In this document: positions 45,031 to 53,526 of the stretch, piece by piece
How the letters are laid out: every line of letters begins with the position of its first letter
Position numbering within the stretch: the first letter of the stretch is position 1
Assembly (NCBI GenBank): GCA_019748195.1
Contig: JAIEPW010000106.1
Span: forward strand, 29,169-93,168
Direction of reading: 5' to 3'
DNA length: 64,000 nucleotides
Source of the DNA: Bryobacteraceae bacterium
Lineage (GTDB): Bacteria; Acidobacteriota; Terriglobia; Bryobacterales; Bryobacteraceae
Notes under the pieces: model-generated
The model's database searches: none
Seen by the model: only the letters and a program-made list of their open reading frames with translations
What the model was told of the DNA's origin: nothing
Translations under genes and position numbers: made by a program

Positions 45031-46271
45031 GATTCCACCGCCAGCGGTTCCGGCGGCGCGACTTCCAGCTTCACGCCCTCCCAGCGGGCCACTACCGCGG
45101 TGGCCAGGCAGTTGCCGAGCACGTTGACCGACGTACGCACCATGTCGAGGATCACGTCCACGCCCAATAGCAAGCCGATGCCTTCCATTGGGATGTTGAA
45201 GGTTGCCAGGGTTCCGGACAGGATGACGAAAGACGCGCGAGGCACGCCGGCGACGCCCTTGCTGGTCAGCATCAGTGTCAGCATCATGATCAACTGCTGC
45301 CCGAGCGTGAGATCGATTCCCGCGACCTGAGCGCAGAAGACGCTCGACAGGGCCAGGTGCAAGGTGGAACCGTCCAGGTTGAAGCTATAACCGGTGGGCA
45401 GTACGAAGGCGACGATGTGATTGGGCACGCCGAAGCGTTCCATGTTCAACAGCGCCTTGGGCAGCGCGGCCTCGCTGGAAGCGGTAGAGAAGGCGATGAG
45501 GAACGGCTCGCGCACGGCGGCGATGAATCGCCGCAACGGAATCCGCGCCAGCAGCACCACCGCGCCCAGGACGAACACGACGAAGACGAACTGCGCCGCC
45601 AGGGCGACGGCCACCACCTTGCCCAGCACCATGAGCACGCCGAGGCCCTTGGTGGCGACCGGGACAGCGATGGCGGCGGCGACGCCGATGGGCGCGAAGT
45701 ACATGACGAAGCTGGTGTACTTGAACATCACCTCGCTGAGGGAGTGGGTGAATTCGACGATCGGCCTGGCCTTGGCGCCGATCACGGCGCAGGCGCTGCC
45801 GAACAGGAAGGCGAAAACGACGATCTGCAGTACTTCGCCCTTGGCCATGGCGTCGATGATACTGGCGGGAACGGTGTGCTCCAGGATGTCGGAGAGGCTC
45901 TGCTTGGCGGCGGGGAGCGGGGGAGCGGCGGCGTCGCCCGCCACGTGGACGCCCACGCCGGGCTTCAGCCAGTTCACCATCCCCAGGCCGAGGAACAGCG
46001 CGATGGTGGTGACGATTTCGAAGTAGATGATCGCCTTCAAGCCGATGCGGCCCATGGTCTTCACACTGCCGGTTCCGGCGATGCCGTACACCAGGGTGGC
46101 GAAGAGCAGCGGGGCAATGATCGACTTGATCAGCCGCAGGAACATGTTGCTGGCCGGCTGCAACTGCTTGCCGAAGTCCGGCCACAGGGCGCCGATGAGC
46201 ACACCGGCGGCCATGCCGAGGAAGATCCAGGTCGTAAGCGACGGTTTTTTCAACCGATTTGCCCTCCCCAT
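45027..46271 (-). CDS. Dicarboxylate/amino-acid:cation symporter (DAACS family)
   Basis: The 414-residue membrane protein has the GltP/DctA layout: eight membrane segments with re-entrant loops. Landmarks are SIIAPLLFATLVYGIAG, FSTASSEAALPKALLNMERFGV (the HP1 serine-rich loop), PTGYSFNLDGSTLHLAL (TM7) and LTSKGVAGVPRASFVIL (HP2). Sodium or protons drive uptake of glutamate, aspartate or C4-dicarboxylates. The gene starts inside the end of nadK (22 bp overlap) and is last in the large operon. Its stop shares TTAA with the convergent Uma2 gene. Confidence 0.93.
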   Translation of the reverse strand: MGRANRLKKPSLTTWIFLGMAAGVLIGALWPDFGKQLQPASNMFLRLIKSIIAPLLFATLVYGIAGTGSVKTMGRIGLKAIIYFEIVTTIALFLGLGMVNWLKPGVGVHVAGDAAAPPLPAAKQSLSDILEHTVPASIIDAMAKGEVLQIVVFAFLFGSACAVIGAKARPIVEFTHSLSEVMFKYTSFVMYFAPIGVAAAIAVPVATKGLGVLMVLGKVVAVALAAQFVFVVFVLGAVVLLARIPLRRFIAAVREPFLIAFSTASSEAALPKALLNMERFGVPNHIVAFVLPTGYSFNLDGSTLHLALSSVFCAQVAGIDLTLGQQLIMMLTLMLTSKGVAGVPRASFVILSGTLATFNIPMEGIGLLLGVDVILDMVRTSVNVLGNCLATAVVARWEGVKLEVAPPEPLAVES

Positions 46272-47119
46272 TGGAGTTTCTTGCGAAGCACGTCAAAGAA
46301 CCGCATTTTCGGCGGGCGGATGAGGTGGATGGAGTTCTGGGAGCTGCGGCAGATGACGCGATCGCCGGATTCCAGAAGCTGTCCCACCTGGCCGTCGATG
46401 GTCAGGTACGTGGATGAATTATCGCCCCGGTTGATGATGGTGATGATACTCGAATCGGAGACGATTACGGGCCGGGCAGTAAGGGTGTGGGGGCAAATCG
46501 GCGTGATGCAGAGCGCCGCCACGGTGGGGAAAATGATGGGACCGCCGGCGGAAAGGGAATAGGCGGTGGACCCGGTGGGGGTGGCGATGATCAGGCCGTC
46601 GGCCCGATAGACGCACACGAAATGGTCATCCACGTGGGCATCCAGCTCGATCATGCGGGCCATCTCGACCTTGGTGAGCACGGCGTCGTTCAGCGATTCG
46701 TAGCAGGCGAGCAGCTTGCCCTGACGCCACAACTCGGTGTGGAGCATGCGGCGGAGGCCGATGCGATGCTCGCCGCGCATGGCGCGCTCGAGCTCGGGAT
46801 AGATTTCGTCCACCGTAATGGCGGTAAGAAATCCGAGGCTGCCCATGTTCACGGCGAACAGCGGGACTTCGCTGCCGCCGATGGCGCGGGCGGCGGAGAG
46901 CAGGGTTCCGTCACCGCCGAGGACCACGACCAATTGGGCGCCGTCGGGCACGCGTTCGCGATCGAGGCCGTCGCCGCGATTCAGGTAACCCGCGGATTCG
47001 TGGTCATAGCGGACGTCGATGCCGCGCGCGGCGAACCATTCGATCATCTCGGGCACGAGACGCGCTGCCTGATCGCTATTGGGTTTGGATATCAGGCCGA
47101 CGGTTCGTATGGCTCGCAT
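46250..47119 (-). CDS. nadK: NAD kinase
   Basis: The 289-residue protein has GGDGTLL at 68-74, the SLNDAVLTK segment, TPTGSTAYSLSAGGPII, which are the NAD kinase hallmarks, and LTIDGQVGQLL near the C-terminus. It makes NADP from NAD using ATP or polyphosphate. The start lies within the tlyA gene (44 bp overlap), and the start MRAIRTVGLISKPNS agrees with the family, so the overlap is real. The end overlaps the symporter start. tlyA-nadK order is common in bacteria. Confidence 0.95.
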   Translation of the reverse strand: MRAIRTVGLISKPNSDQAARLVPEMIEWFAARGIDVRYDHESAGYLNRGDGLDRERVPDGAQLVVVLGGDGTLLSAARAIGGSEVPLFAVNMGSLGFLTAITVDEIYPELERAMRGEHRIGLRRMLHTELWRQGKLLACYESLNDAVLTKVEMARMIELDAHVDDHFVCVYRADGLIIATPTGSTAYSLSAGGPIIFPTVAALCITPICPHTLTARPVIVSDSSIITIINRGDNSSTYLTIDGQVGQLLESGDRVICRSSQNSIHLIRPPKMRFFDVLRKKLQWGGQIG

Positions 47120-47837
47120 AAAGCAGAAATTCCTGGTTTCCTTCCGCGCCCAAGATGGGGGACGGGATCACTTCCGCATGGAACCGGAGGGCTTCCACGG
47201 CGGCGCGCGCCCGGTCACAGGCCCACTGATGCAACTCCGGCTCGCGTACCACGCCTCCCTTGCCCACCTTGTCGCGGCCGACCTCAAACTGCGGTTTCAC
47301 CAGGATCACCATTTCGCCGGAGCTCTTCAGGACCGCGGACAGAGCCGGAAGGATCAGAGTAACCGAAATGAAGCTGACATCGCAGACGGCGAGGTCGACG
47401 GCCTCGCCGGTGTGCTCCAGCGTCAGGTAGCGGGCGTTCAGTCCTTCGCGGAGGACGACGCGGGGATCGCCGCGGAGTTTCCAATCGAGCTGCCCATGGC
47501 CGACATCGATGGCATAGACCTTGGCCGCGCCCCTCTGCAGCAGGCAATCCGTGAACCCCCCGGTGGATGCTCCGGCGTCCAGGCAAGTTTTTCCCTCCGG
47601 CTGGATGTGAAAGTGATCGAGGGCGGCTTCCAGCTTCAAGCCTCCGCGGCTGACATACGGGAGGCGCTGCAGGACTTCGATGGGCGCATCCACGTGCACG
47701 GAATGTCCGGCCTTGGTGCTCTTCTGGCCGGCTACGAGAACCTGGCCCGCCAGGACCAAGGCCCGCGCTTTCTCGCGGGAGTCGGCCAAGCCGCGCTCCA
47801 CCAGCAGTTCGTCCAATCGCCGGCGGGAGGACTTCAT
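47076..47837 (-). CDS. tlyA: TlyA-family rRNA 2'-O-methyltransferase
   Basis: The 253-residue protein has an S4 RNA-binding domain (1-60, RRRLDELLVERGLADSREKA) and an FtsJ-like methyltransferase domain (about 62-245). SAM-binding residues lie in CLDAGASTGGFTDCLL, and VDLAVCDVSFIS and MVILVKPQFEVGRDKVGKGG carry the family catalytic Asp/Lys pattern. TlyA methylates 16S C1409 and/or 23S C1920, which makes ribosomes sensitive to capreomycin. It overlaps the farnesyl-diphosphate synthase stop by 4 bp and the nadK start by 44 bp. Confidence 0.93.
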   Translation of the reverse strand: MKSSRRRLDELLVERGLADSREKARALVLAGQVLVAGQKSTKAGHSVHVDAPIEVLQRLPYVSRGGLKLEAALDHFHIQPEGKTCLDAGASTGGFTDCLLQRGAAKVYAIDVGHGQLDWKLRGDPRVVLREGLNARYLTLEHTGEAVDLAVCDVSFISVTLILPALSAVLKSSGEMVILVKPQFEVGRDKVGKGGVVREPELHQWACDRARAAVEALRFHAEVIPSPILGAEGNQEFLLYASHTNRRPDIQTQ

Positions 47838-48736
47838 GCGGTGCGGCGGACCACCAGGTCAGCCAGTTGACGCAGGCGTCCCGCGCGATCGCCGAAGAGG
47901 TGGAGCGCGGCGTGGGCTGCCAGCCGTTCCTCCTCGGCCATGGCCCGCGACCGCTCGATGCCGTAGACCGCCGGGAAGGTGATCTTCTGCTGCGCGGCGT
48001 CCTTGCCGGCTGTTTTTCCGAGCGCCGCGGAGGGCTGTTCGACATCGAGGATGTCGTCGACGATCTGGAAGGCGAGTCCGACGTGCTCCCCGAAGCGGGA
48101 CAGGGCATCCAGTTGGGCCGGGGTCGCCGAGGCATAGATCCCGCCCATGCGGATGCTGGCGCGCAACAAGGCTCCGGTCTTGGCGCGGTGGATGGATTCG
48201 AGAAGTTGGGCGGTGGGGGGCTTCCCTTCCCCTTCCAGGTCATGCACCTGGCCGCCGATCATGCCGCCGCGGGTGCCGGAGGCGGCGGCGAGTTCCAGAA
48301 CCAATCGGGCTCGGCGCCCGTCGTCGATACCGGGATGCGCGCCCAGGACCTCGAAGGCCAGGGTGAGCAGGGCGTCGCCGGCCAAAATGGCGATGGCTTC
48401 GCCGAACACCTTGTGACAGGTGGGGCGGCCGCGCCGCAGGTCGTCATTGTCCAGCGCCGGAAGGTCGTCGTGGATCAGCGAATAGGTATGAATCAACTCC
48501 AGGGCGCAGGCCGCCTCGTCCACGCCTTGCGGGGCATCGTGAACCGCCTCCGCCGCGGCGATGCAGAGCACGGGGCGAATCCGCTTGCCGCCCGCGAAAA
48601 GGCTGTAGCGCATGGCCCGGTGGATGGAGGCGGGATCGGCGGTTTCGAGAGGCACGACGGCATCCAGCGCTTCGTCCACGCGCTTCTGCCGCGCGGCCAG
48701 GTACTGATCGAGCGTCATGGCGGTGGCGCTCATCAC
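47834..48736 (-). CDS. ispA: Polyprenyl (farnesyl) diphosphate synthase
   Basis: The 300-residue protein has the two Asp-rich motifs of prenyl synthases: DDLPALDNDDLRRG (the first, DDx4D, as in bacterial farnesyl synthases) and FQIVDDILD. It also has GGKRIRPVLCIAAAEA near residue 50. It condenses isopentenyl diphosphate with dimethylallyl or geranyl diphosphate to give the C15 product, feeding undecaprenol, quinones and hopanoids. The gene overlaps xseB (48733-48736) and tlyA (47834-47837) by four bases each. In many genomes dxs lies between this gene and tlyA, but here it does not. Farnesyl or geranylgeranyl specificity is not fixed by sequence alone. Confidence 0.93.
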   Translation of the reverse strand: MMSATAMTLDQYLAARQKRVDEALDAVVPLETADPASIHRAMRYSLFAGGKRIRPVLCIAAAEAVHDAPQGVDEAACALELIHTYSLIHDDLPALDNDDLRRGRPTCHKVFGEAIAILAGDALLTLAFEVLGAHPGIDDGRRARLVLELAAASGTRGGMIGGQVHDLEGEGKPPTAQLLESIHRAKTGALLRASIRMGGIYASATPAQLDALSRFGEHVGLAFQIVDDILDVEQPSAALGKTAGKDAAQQKITFPAVYGIERSRAMAEEERLAAHAALHLFGDRAGRLRQLADLVVRRTA

Positions 48737-48975
48737 TTTCCGGTGAAGGGTTCCGGCTGCACGGAGCCGCCCTTTCGCATCAGGATCTCGACCCTGGATT
48801 CGGCGTCCTGCAACTGCTTGCGGCAGGATTCGCTGAGCTTCATGCCGCGTTCGAAGAGTTCCAGGGCGCGCTCCAGCGGCAGTTCGCCGCCTTCCATTTC
48901 CTTGACGACGGCTTCGAGTTCCTGCAGGCTTTGTTCGAAAGTCGGGTTGTTTTCCTGGGTTTCGGAAGCTGCCAC
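48733..48975 (-). CDS. xseB: Exodeoxyribonuclease VII small subunit
   Basis: The 80-residue protein is almost all helical and has the family pattern FEQSLQELEAVVKEMEGGELPLERALELFERGMKL. Several copies bind one large subunit XseA and complete exonuclease VII, which trims single-stranded DNA from both ends. XseA is not in the window. The gene overlaps ispA by four bases, the common xseB-ispA arrangement, and follows the Ldh-family gene after 4 bp. Confidence 0.95.
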   Translation of the reverse strand: MAASETQENNPTFEQSLQELEAVVKEMEGGELPLERALELFERGMKLSESCRKQLQDAESRVEILMRKGGSVQPEPFTGK

Positions 48976-48979
48976 CGTA

Positions 48980-50053
48980 TCATTCTAGCGAACTGAGGGC
49001 TTCCACCCGTGGCGCGGGGACGGAGAGCTTGGCCGCGGCTTCGAGCAGGCCATCCCAAACGCCCGAGTCGAGCGGGATGCCCTGCGCCAAGCGCTGTTTT
49101 TCGATGCGCCATTCCGGTTCGCCGGCGATCAGGACTTCGTCGTAGCCGGGCGCGGCGGCAGTGCTCTTGATGATGTCGCGCAGGTTTTCCATGCGGGCGA
49201 CGAACTGCTCCGGCGGAAGGAAGCGGGCCACATCGATGGCCATGAAGAAGTGGCCGACGCGCATCGGCTTGTCCTTCACCCGGATGCCGCCGAGTTCGGT
49301 GGCGATCGCGCCGCCGCTCAGGACCGCGGACAGGATTTCCACCATGACGGCGAGACCCGTGCCCTTGTAGCCGCCGAGCGGCATAGGGGTTCCCTCCATG
49401 GCGAGCTTGGCGTCGCGGGTGGGATTGCCCTCCGCGTCCAGGGCCCAACCTTCGGGAATTGAGGCGGCGCCGCTGAGGACCGCCTTGTAGATTTTGTTGA
49501 GCGCCACCGTGGTGGTGGCCATGTCCAGCAGGAAGATTTCGGGTCCGGGAAGCGCCATGCAGATCGGGTTGGTGCCGAAGCGGCGTTCCCTGCCCTGCCA
49601 GGGCACGACGAGGGGAGTCGCATTGCACATCACGATTCCGATGTGACCGGCGCGGGCGATGCGGTTGGCCCAGTAGGCGCAGGCGCCGAAGTGATTCGAT
49701 TCGCGGGCCACCACGATGGACACGCCGAATTGAGCGGAGACCCGGACGGCGTGGCGGCAGCATTCTTCCGAAACCACCTGGCCCAGGCCGTTTTCGCCGT
49801 CGTAGACGATGACCGCTCCACTTTCGCTGGCGACGCGGCCCTTGTTCTCCACGGCGACATTTCGATCCGCGATGTGGTTCAGGTAGAAAATGAGGAGTTG
49901 GACGCCGTGCGAATCGACGCCGCGGAGGTTGGAGGCCACCAGCGAGTTCGCCACGAGTTGGGCGTGGTCCGCGGGAACACCCGCGGCGGAGAGCAGCGCG
50001 GTTGAGAACGCTTCCAGGTCAGCGGACGCAATGCGCACATAGGGTTCGGCCAT
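48980..50053 (-). CDS. Ldh-family (type 2 malate/lactate) oxidoreductase
   Basis: The 357-residue protein has the Ldh/YlbC fold: an N-terminal helix pair with SNLRGVDSHGVQLL holding the catalytic His, the NAD-binding region with SNHFGACAYWANRIARAG and ATPLVVPWQGRERRFGTNPICMALPG, and GGYKGTGLAVMVEILSAVLSGG. These enzymes reduce 2-oxo acids with NAD(P)H and are unrelated to classical LDH/MDH. Substrates include malate, ureidoglycolate, 2,3-diketogulonate and delta-pyrroline carboxylates, so I leave the name general. It is first in the operon leading to xseB-ispA-tlyA-nadK. Confidence 0.9.
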   Translation of the reverse strand: MAEPYVRIASADLEAFSTALLSAAGVPADHAQLVANSLVASNLRGVDSHGVQLLIFYLNHIADRNVAVENKGRVASESGAVIVYDGENGLGQVVSEECCRHAVRVSAQFGVSIVVARESNHFGACAYWANRIARAGHIGIVMCNATPLVVPWQGRERRFGTNPICMALPGPEIFLLDMATTTVALNKIYKAVLSGAASIPEGWALDAEGNPTRDAKLAMEGTPMPLGGYKGTGLAVMVEILSAVLSGGAIATELGGIRVKDKPMRVGHFFMAIDVARFLPPEQFVARMENLRDIIKSTAAAPGYDEVLIAGEPEWRIEKQRLAQGIPLDSGVWDGLLEAAAKLSVPAPRVEALSSLE

Positions 50054-50076
50054 ACGGCCTTACAGGGTAACAGAAC

Positions 50077-52485
50077 TCATTCGTAGCGCAGCGCGACCAG
50101 CGGATCGACGCGGGAGGCGCGGCGCGCCGGGATGTAGCAGGCGAGCAGCGCCACGGCGACGAGCAGCGCGGAGATGGCGCCATAGGTCAGCGGGTCGGTG
50201 GGGCTGACACCGATCAGAAGAGTGCGAAGCACGCGGGTGATGCCGTACGCTCCGGCCAAGCCCAGCAGGAGGCCGGCGGCGAGAGGCTTGGCGCCCTGGG
50301 TGAGCACCATGCGCAGGACTTCGGAGGCGGACGCTCCCAGGGCGATTCGCACGCCGATTTCCTGGGTGCGCTGGGCCACGGCGAACGCCATCACGCCATA
50401 GAGCCCGACGGCCGCGATCATCAGGGCGATGGAGGCAAAGGCGGCGAACAGCGATCCGAACACACGGAAGGCCCACCGCTGTTTGTCGAGCTGCTGCTCG
50501 TAGGGCATCAGGTCGTAGACGGGAAGGTCGGGGTCCACGGCCTGCACTTGCTTGCGGAAGGCGGATGCGGCATCCGCGGGATTTCCATTGATTTTGGCCA
50601 GGATCACCAGCCCGCGCGCGGGGTGCTGGCGGTAGGGCATGTAGATCACGGGCTCGGTATCGGGGCGCTTGGGTCCGTTCTGGCGGATGTCGGCAGTGAC
50701 GCCGACGATGTGAAACCAGGTGGGTTTCTCCTGGAAGGTGAGGCGCACCCTGCCGCCGACGGCTTCGCGGCCGGCGAAGTGCTTCTCGGCGAAGCGCTGG
50801 TTGACGATCACGTTTTGTCGCCCGCTTTCGCCATCGGCGGCATCGAATGCGCGGCCGCGAAGCACCGGCACGGCCATGGTTTCAAAGTAGCCGGGCCCGA
50901 CGGAGAGAACGGAGGCGCGGGGCAGACGGTCGCTCTCCGGCTCCACCTGGCCGTCCAGGAGGAGCGGCATGGAGAACGCGCCGAACATGGGCGCATGTGA
51001 GGCGAGCGCGGCGTTCCGGACTCCGGGAATGGCGTTTACTTTCGCGGTGAGACGCTCGATCAGGTCCCGGCGCTGTTCGTCCTGCTTGTACTTGGCTTCG
51101 TCGATGACCAGACGCATGAAAAGCAGGTCGGTGGTGGAGGTGCCCACGTGGAGCCGGTAGGTGTTCATGAAGGTGCGGATCATGAGCCCCGCGCCGATGA
51201 GGAGGATGAGGGCGAGGGCGAGTTCGCCGGCGACCAGAACGCTGGACAGCCGGCGCCGGGAGGAGGTGGAGCCGCGCGAGCCTTCCTTGAGAGCTTCGTT
51301 CAAGTCCACCTTGGAGGAATGCCAGGCCGGCAACAGGCCGAACAGGAGTCCGGTGCCGACGCAGATCGCCAGAAGATAGGCGAAGACCATGTAATCCATG
51401 GAGAAGTCGACCCAGTAGGGCTTGTCGACCTGCGACACGGCCAGAGCGAAAGCGCGCGTGCCGGCGGCGGCGATTCCCAGGCCGAGCACCCCGCCCAGCA
51501 GGCCGAGCATCACGCTTTCCACCAACATCTGGCGGATCACGCGCCAGCGGCTGGCGCCCAGCGCGGCGCGCACGCTGATTTCGCGATGGCGCGCGAAGGC
51601 GCGGGACATCAGCAGGTTCGCCACATTGGCGCAAGCGATGAGGAGGACGAAGCCCACCGCGCCGAGCAGCGCCAGGAAGATGATGCGAATCTCGCCGCCG
51701 TTGAACTGCTCATTGAACGTCTTGATGGTGGCCACCAGATTCCTGGATTCCCGGTACTGGCTGCCGAGAGCGGTGGTAATCACCTTCATTTCCGCGCGAG
51801 CTTCCTCGACCCCGACTCCGTCGCGCAGGCGTCCGAACACGTCCAACGAGGAGTCGGTGCGCTTCAGCAGGCTGCCGGTTTCGACAACCGGCATCCAGGC
51901 GTCGGCGGTGGTGGGGAAGCGGAAGCCCGGCGGCATCACCCCGATCACCGTGGCGGGAACGGAGTTGACGCGAACGGTGCGGCCGACCACGCCTGCGTCG
52001 CCGGCATAGCGGTTCTGGAACACGACATCGCCCAGCAGGATCACAGGCGGGGCGCCGGGGTTCGCGTCCTCGGCGCGGAAGCCGCGGCCGAGGACGGGTT
52101 TCACGCCCAGAATTTCGAAGGCATTGGTGGTGACGGTCGCGCCGCGATAGCGCTCGGGCGGATTGGCGCCGTCGGCAAGGTTCATGGTAGCGCCGTTGAA
52201 GCCGGCAAGGTCCTCGAAGGACTTGGCTTGCGCGCGCCAGTCCTTGTAATCCAGGTAATGAACGCTGACGGTGAAGCGATCGCGGGTGGGATCGGCCATG
52301 GAGAGGTGCATGATGCGATCGCCGCGATCGAAGGGCAAGCCCTTGATCAGAACGGCGTTCACCAGCGAAAACACGGTGGCGTTCACGCCGATGCCGAGCG
52401 CCAGCGCCGCGACGGCAACCGCGGTAAAGCCGGGGCTGCGCGCCATCATCCGGGCCGCGAACCGGACATCCTGCCAAATCGCCAT
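50077..52485 (-). CDS. Orphan ABC permease, two MacB_PCD-FtsX modules (ADOP type)
   Basis: The 802-residue protein has two copies of the MacB periplasmic core plus FtsX membrane domain: first core about 40-265 and membrane part about 280-420; second core about 445-670 and membrane part about 690-800. The start reads DVRFAARMMARSPGFTAVAVAALALGIGVNATVFS, the standard opening of acidobacterial duplicated orphan permeases. An excellent ribosome-binding site, AGGAGGTGAC at 52491-52500, lies 5 bases upstream of the ATG. No ATPase gene is near, as is usual for this group, which is expanded in Acidobacteria and whose transported substrates are unknown. Confidence 0.93.
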   Translation of the reverse strand: MAIWQDVRFAARMMARSPGFTAVAVAALALGIGVNATVFSLVNAVLIKGLPFDRGDRIMHLSMADPTRDRFTVSVHYLDYKDWRAQAKSFEDLAGFNGATMNLADGANPPERYRGATVTTNAFEILGVKPVLGRGFRAEDANPGAPPVILLGDVVFQNRYAGDAGVVGRTVRVNSVPATVIGVMPPGFRFPTTADAWMPVVETGSLLKRTDSSLDVFGRLRDGVGVEEARAEMKVITTALGSQYRESRNLVATIKTFNEQFNGGEIRIIFLALLGAVGFVLLIACANVANLLMSRAFARHREISVRAALGASRWRVIRQMLVESVMLGLLGGVLGLGIAAAGTRAFALAVSQVDKPYWVDFSMDYMVFAYLLAICVGTGLLFGLLPAWHSSKVDLNEALKEGSRGSTSSRRRLSSVLVAGELALALILLIGAGLMIRTFMNTYRLHVGTSTTDLLFMRLVIDEAKYKQDEQRRDLIERLTAKVNAIPGVRNAALASHAPMFGAFSMPLLLDGQVEPESDRLPRASVLSVGPGYFETMAVPVLRGRAFDAADGESGRQNVIVNQRFAEKHFAGREAVGGRVRLTFQEKPTWFHIVGVTADIRQNGPKRPDTEPVIYMPYRQHPARGLVILAKINGNPADAASAFRKQVQAVDPDLPVYDLMPYEQQLDKQRWAFRVFGSLFAAFASIALMIAAVGLYGVMAFAVAQRTQEIGVRIALGASASEVLRMVLTQGAKPLAAGLLLGLAGAYGITRVLRTLLIGVSPTDPLTYGAISALLVAVALLACYIPARRASRVDPLVALRYE

Positions 52486-52543
52486 CGCCAGTCACCTCCT
52501 CGGTTTCCTGCTCAGACGACAGACGAACGGATTATGTTCCCGC

Positions 52544-53452
52544 TTACATGCCCTCGTACAAAAAAGATGGATATCGCCGGATGTTCGCCTGGGGATTCTT
52601 GCGGGCGCGGCAGAACATCTGTTCGCCGCGCAGGATAGTGGTGGCGTTGTTGCGTTCCAGAAAGTGTTTCGCCCACAAGTGGGAGTGATAGCCGGGAGCG
52701 ATGTGGGTGAACAGATACTCGATGTCGAAGCCGGCGGAGCGGAGGGCTTCTTCGAGTTCGGCCGGAGTGTATTCGCGCATGTGGCCGACTTCGGAGCCGG
52801 CGAATTCGCCGCGCGGGTCGGGATACATGGAGTACAACTGGGGGTTGCCGCTCATCTCGAGCACCCGAGCGACGGCGGTGTAGCTGGCGACGTTCGGCGT
52901 GGTGAGAATCAATGTGCCGCCGTCCACCAGAACGCGGCGGCACTCGATCAGCATGTGCATGGGATCGTGCAGGAAGTGCTCGAAGATCTCGCAGGCGAGC
53001 ACGGTGTCGAAGTGCTGGTCGGGATAAGGGAAGCGATCCTTCTCGGCATCAAAGAGGTCGACGGAGCAGCGGAAGATCTCCTTGCCGCCGCTGGTCATGA
53101 CCTTGGCGTCGGTGCGTCCGAGCGGTCCGAAATACGCGCCGCGGACCTCGCGATAGCCGAGCACGCACCCGAGCACCGGGGTCATCTGCATGTACGCGCC
53201 AAGTTCCAGCACGCGGCTGGTTTCGCCGGGAGGGGGCACCAGGGAAAGGGATCGCGCGAGCCGCTCCAGGTGGATCTCGGTGTAGCGTCGCGCGCCTTCA
53301 TCGGGATAGTCGTAGGCGCGGATGAAGGCTTTGATTTCGTCCTCGCGGTGGCGCGGGGGTTCCGGAGGCTCGGCTTGGAGTTTGCGATCCCAGCGGGCGA
53401 GCCAGCGGCTGAGCGCGTGGAGCGCGCGGCGGGTGTTGTGAACCAGGGACAT
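52544..53452 (-). CDS. Class I SAM-dependent methyltransferase
   Basis: The 302-residue protein has a helical N-terminal part and a Rossmann methyltransferase core. Motif I is VLELGAYMQMTPVLG, the acidic end of the second strand follows, then VLACEIFEHFLHDPMHMLIECRRVL and GGTLILTTPNVASY as motifs II to III. These resemble methyltransferases that act on small molecules or sugars, like those in glycan clusters. A SWEE-type anchor or signal is absent, so it is cytoplasmic. It lies 58 bp upstream of the orphan permease and 74 bp downstream of a large membrane protein. Confidence 0.85.
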   Translation of the reverse strand: MSLVHNTRRALHALSRWLARWDRKLQAEPPEPPRHREDEIKAFIRAYDYPDEGARRYTEIHLERLARSLSLVPPPGETSRVLELGAYMQMTPVLGCVLGYREVRGAYFGPLGRTDAKVMTSGGKEIFRCSVDLFDAEKDRFPYPDQHFDTVLACEIFEHFLHDPMHMLIECRRVLVDGGTLILTTPNVASYTAVARVLEMSGNPQLYSMYPDPRGEFAGSEVGHMREYTPAELEEALRSAGFDIEYLFTHIAPGYHSHLWAKHFLERNNATTILRGEQMFCRARKNPQANIRRYPSFLYEGM

Positions 53453-53526
53453 GGATGGAGCGCCCCGGCGCGATTCCGCCGGAGCGTAGGGAGCGCTTCA
53501 GCAAACAGCGTAGCACGGGGGAGCGG

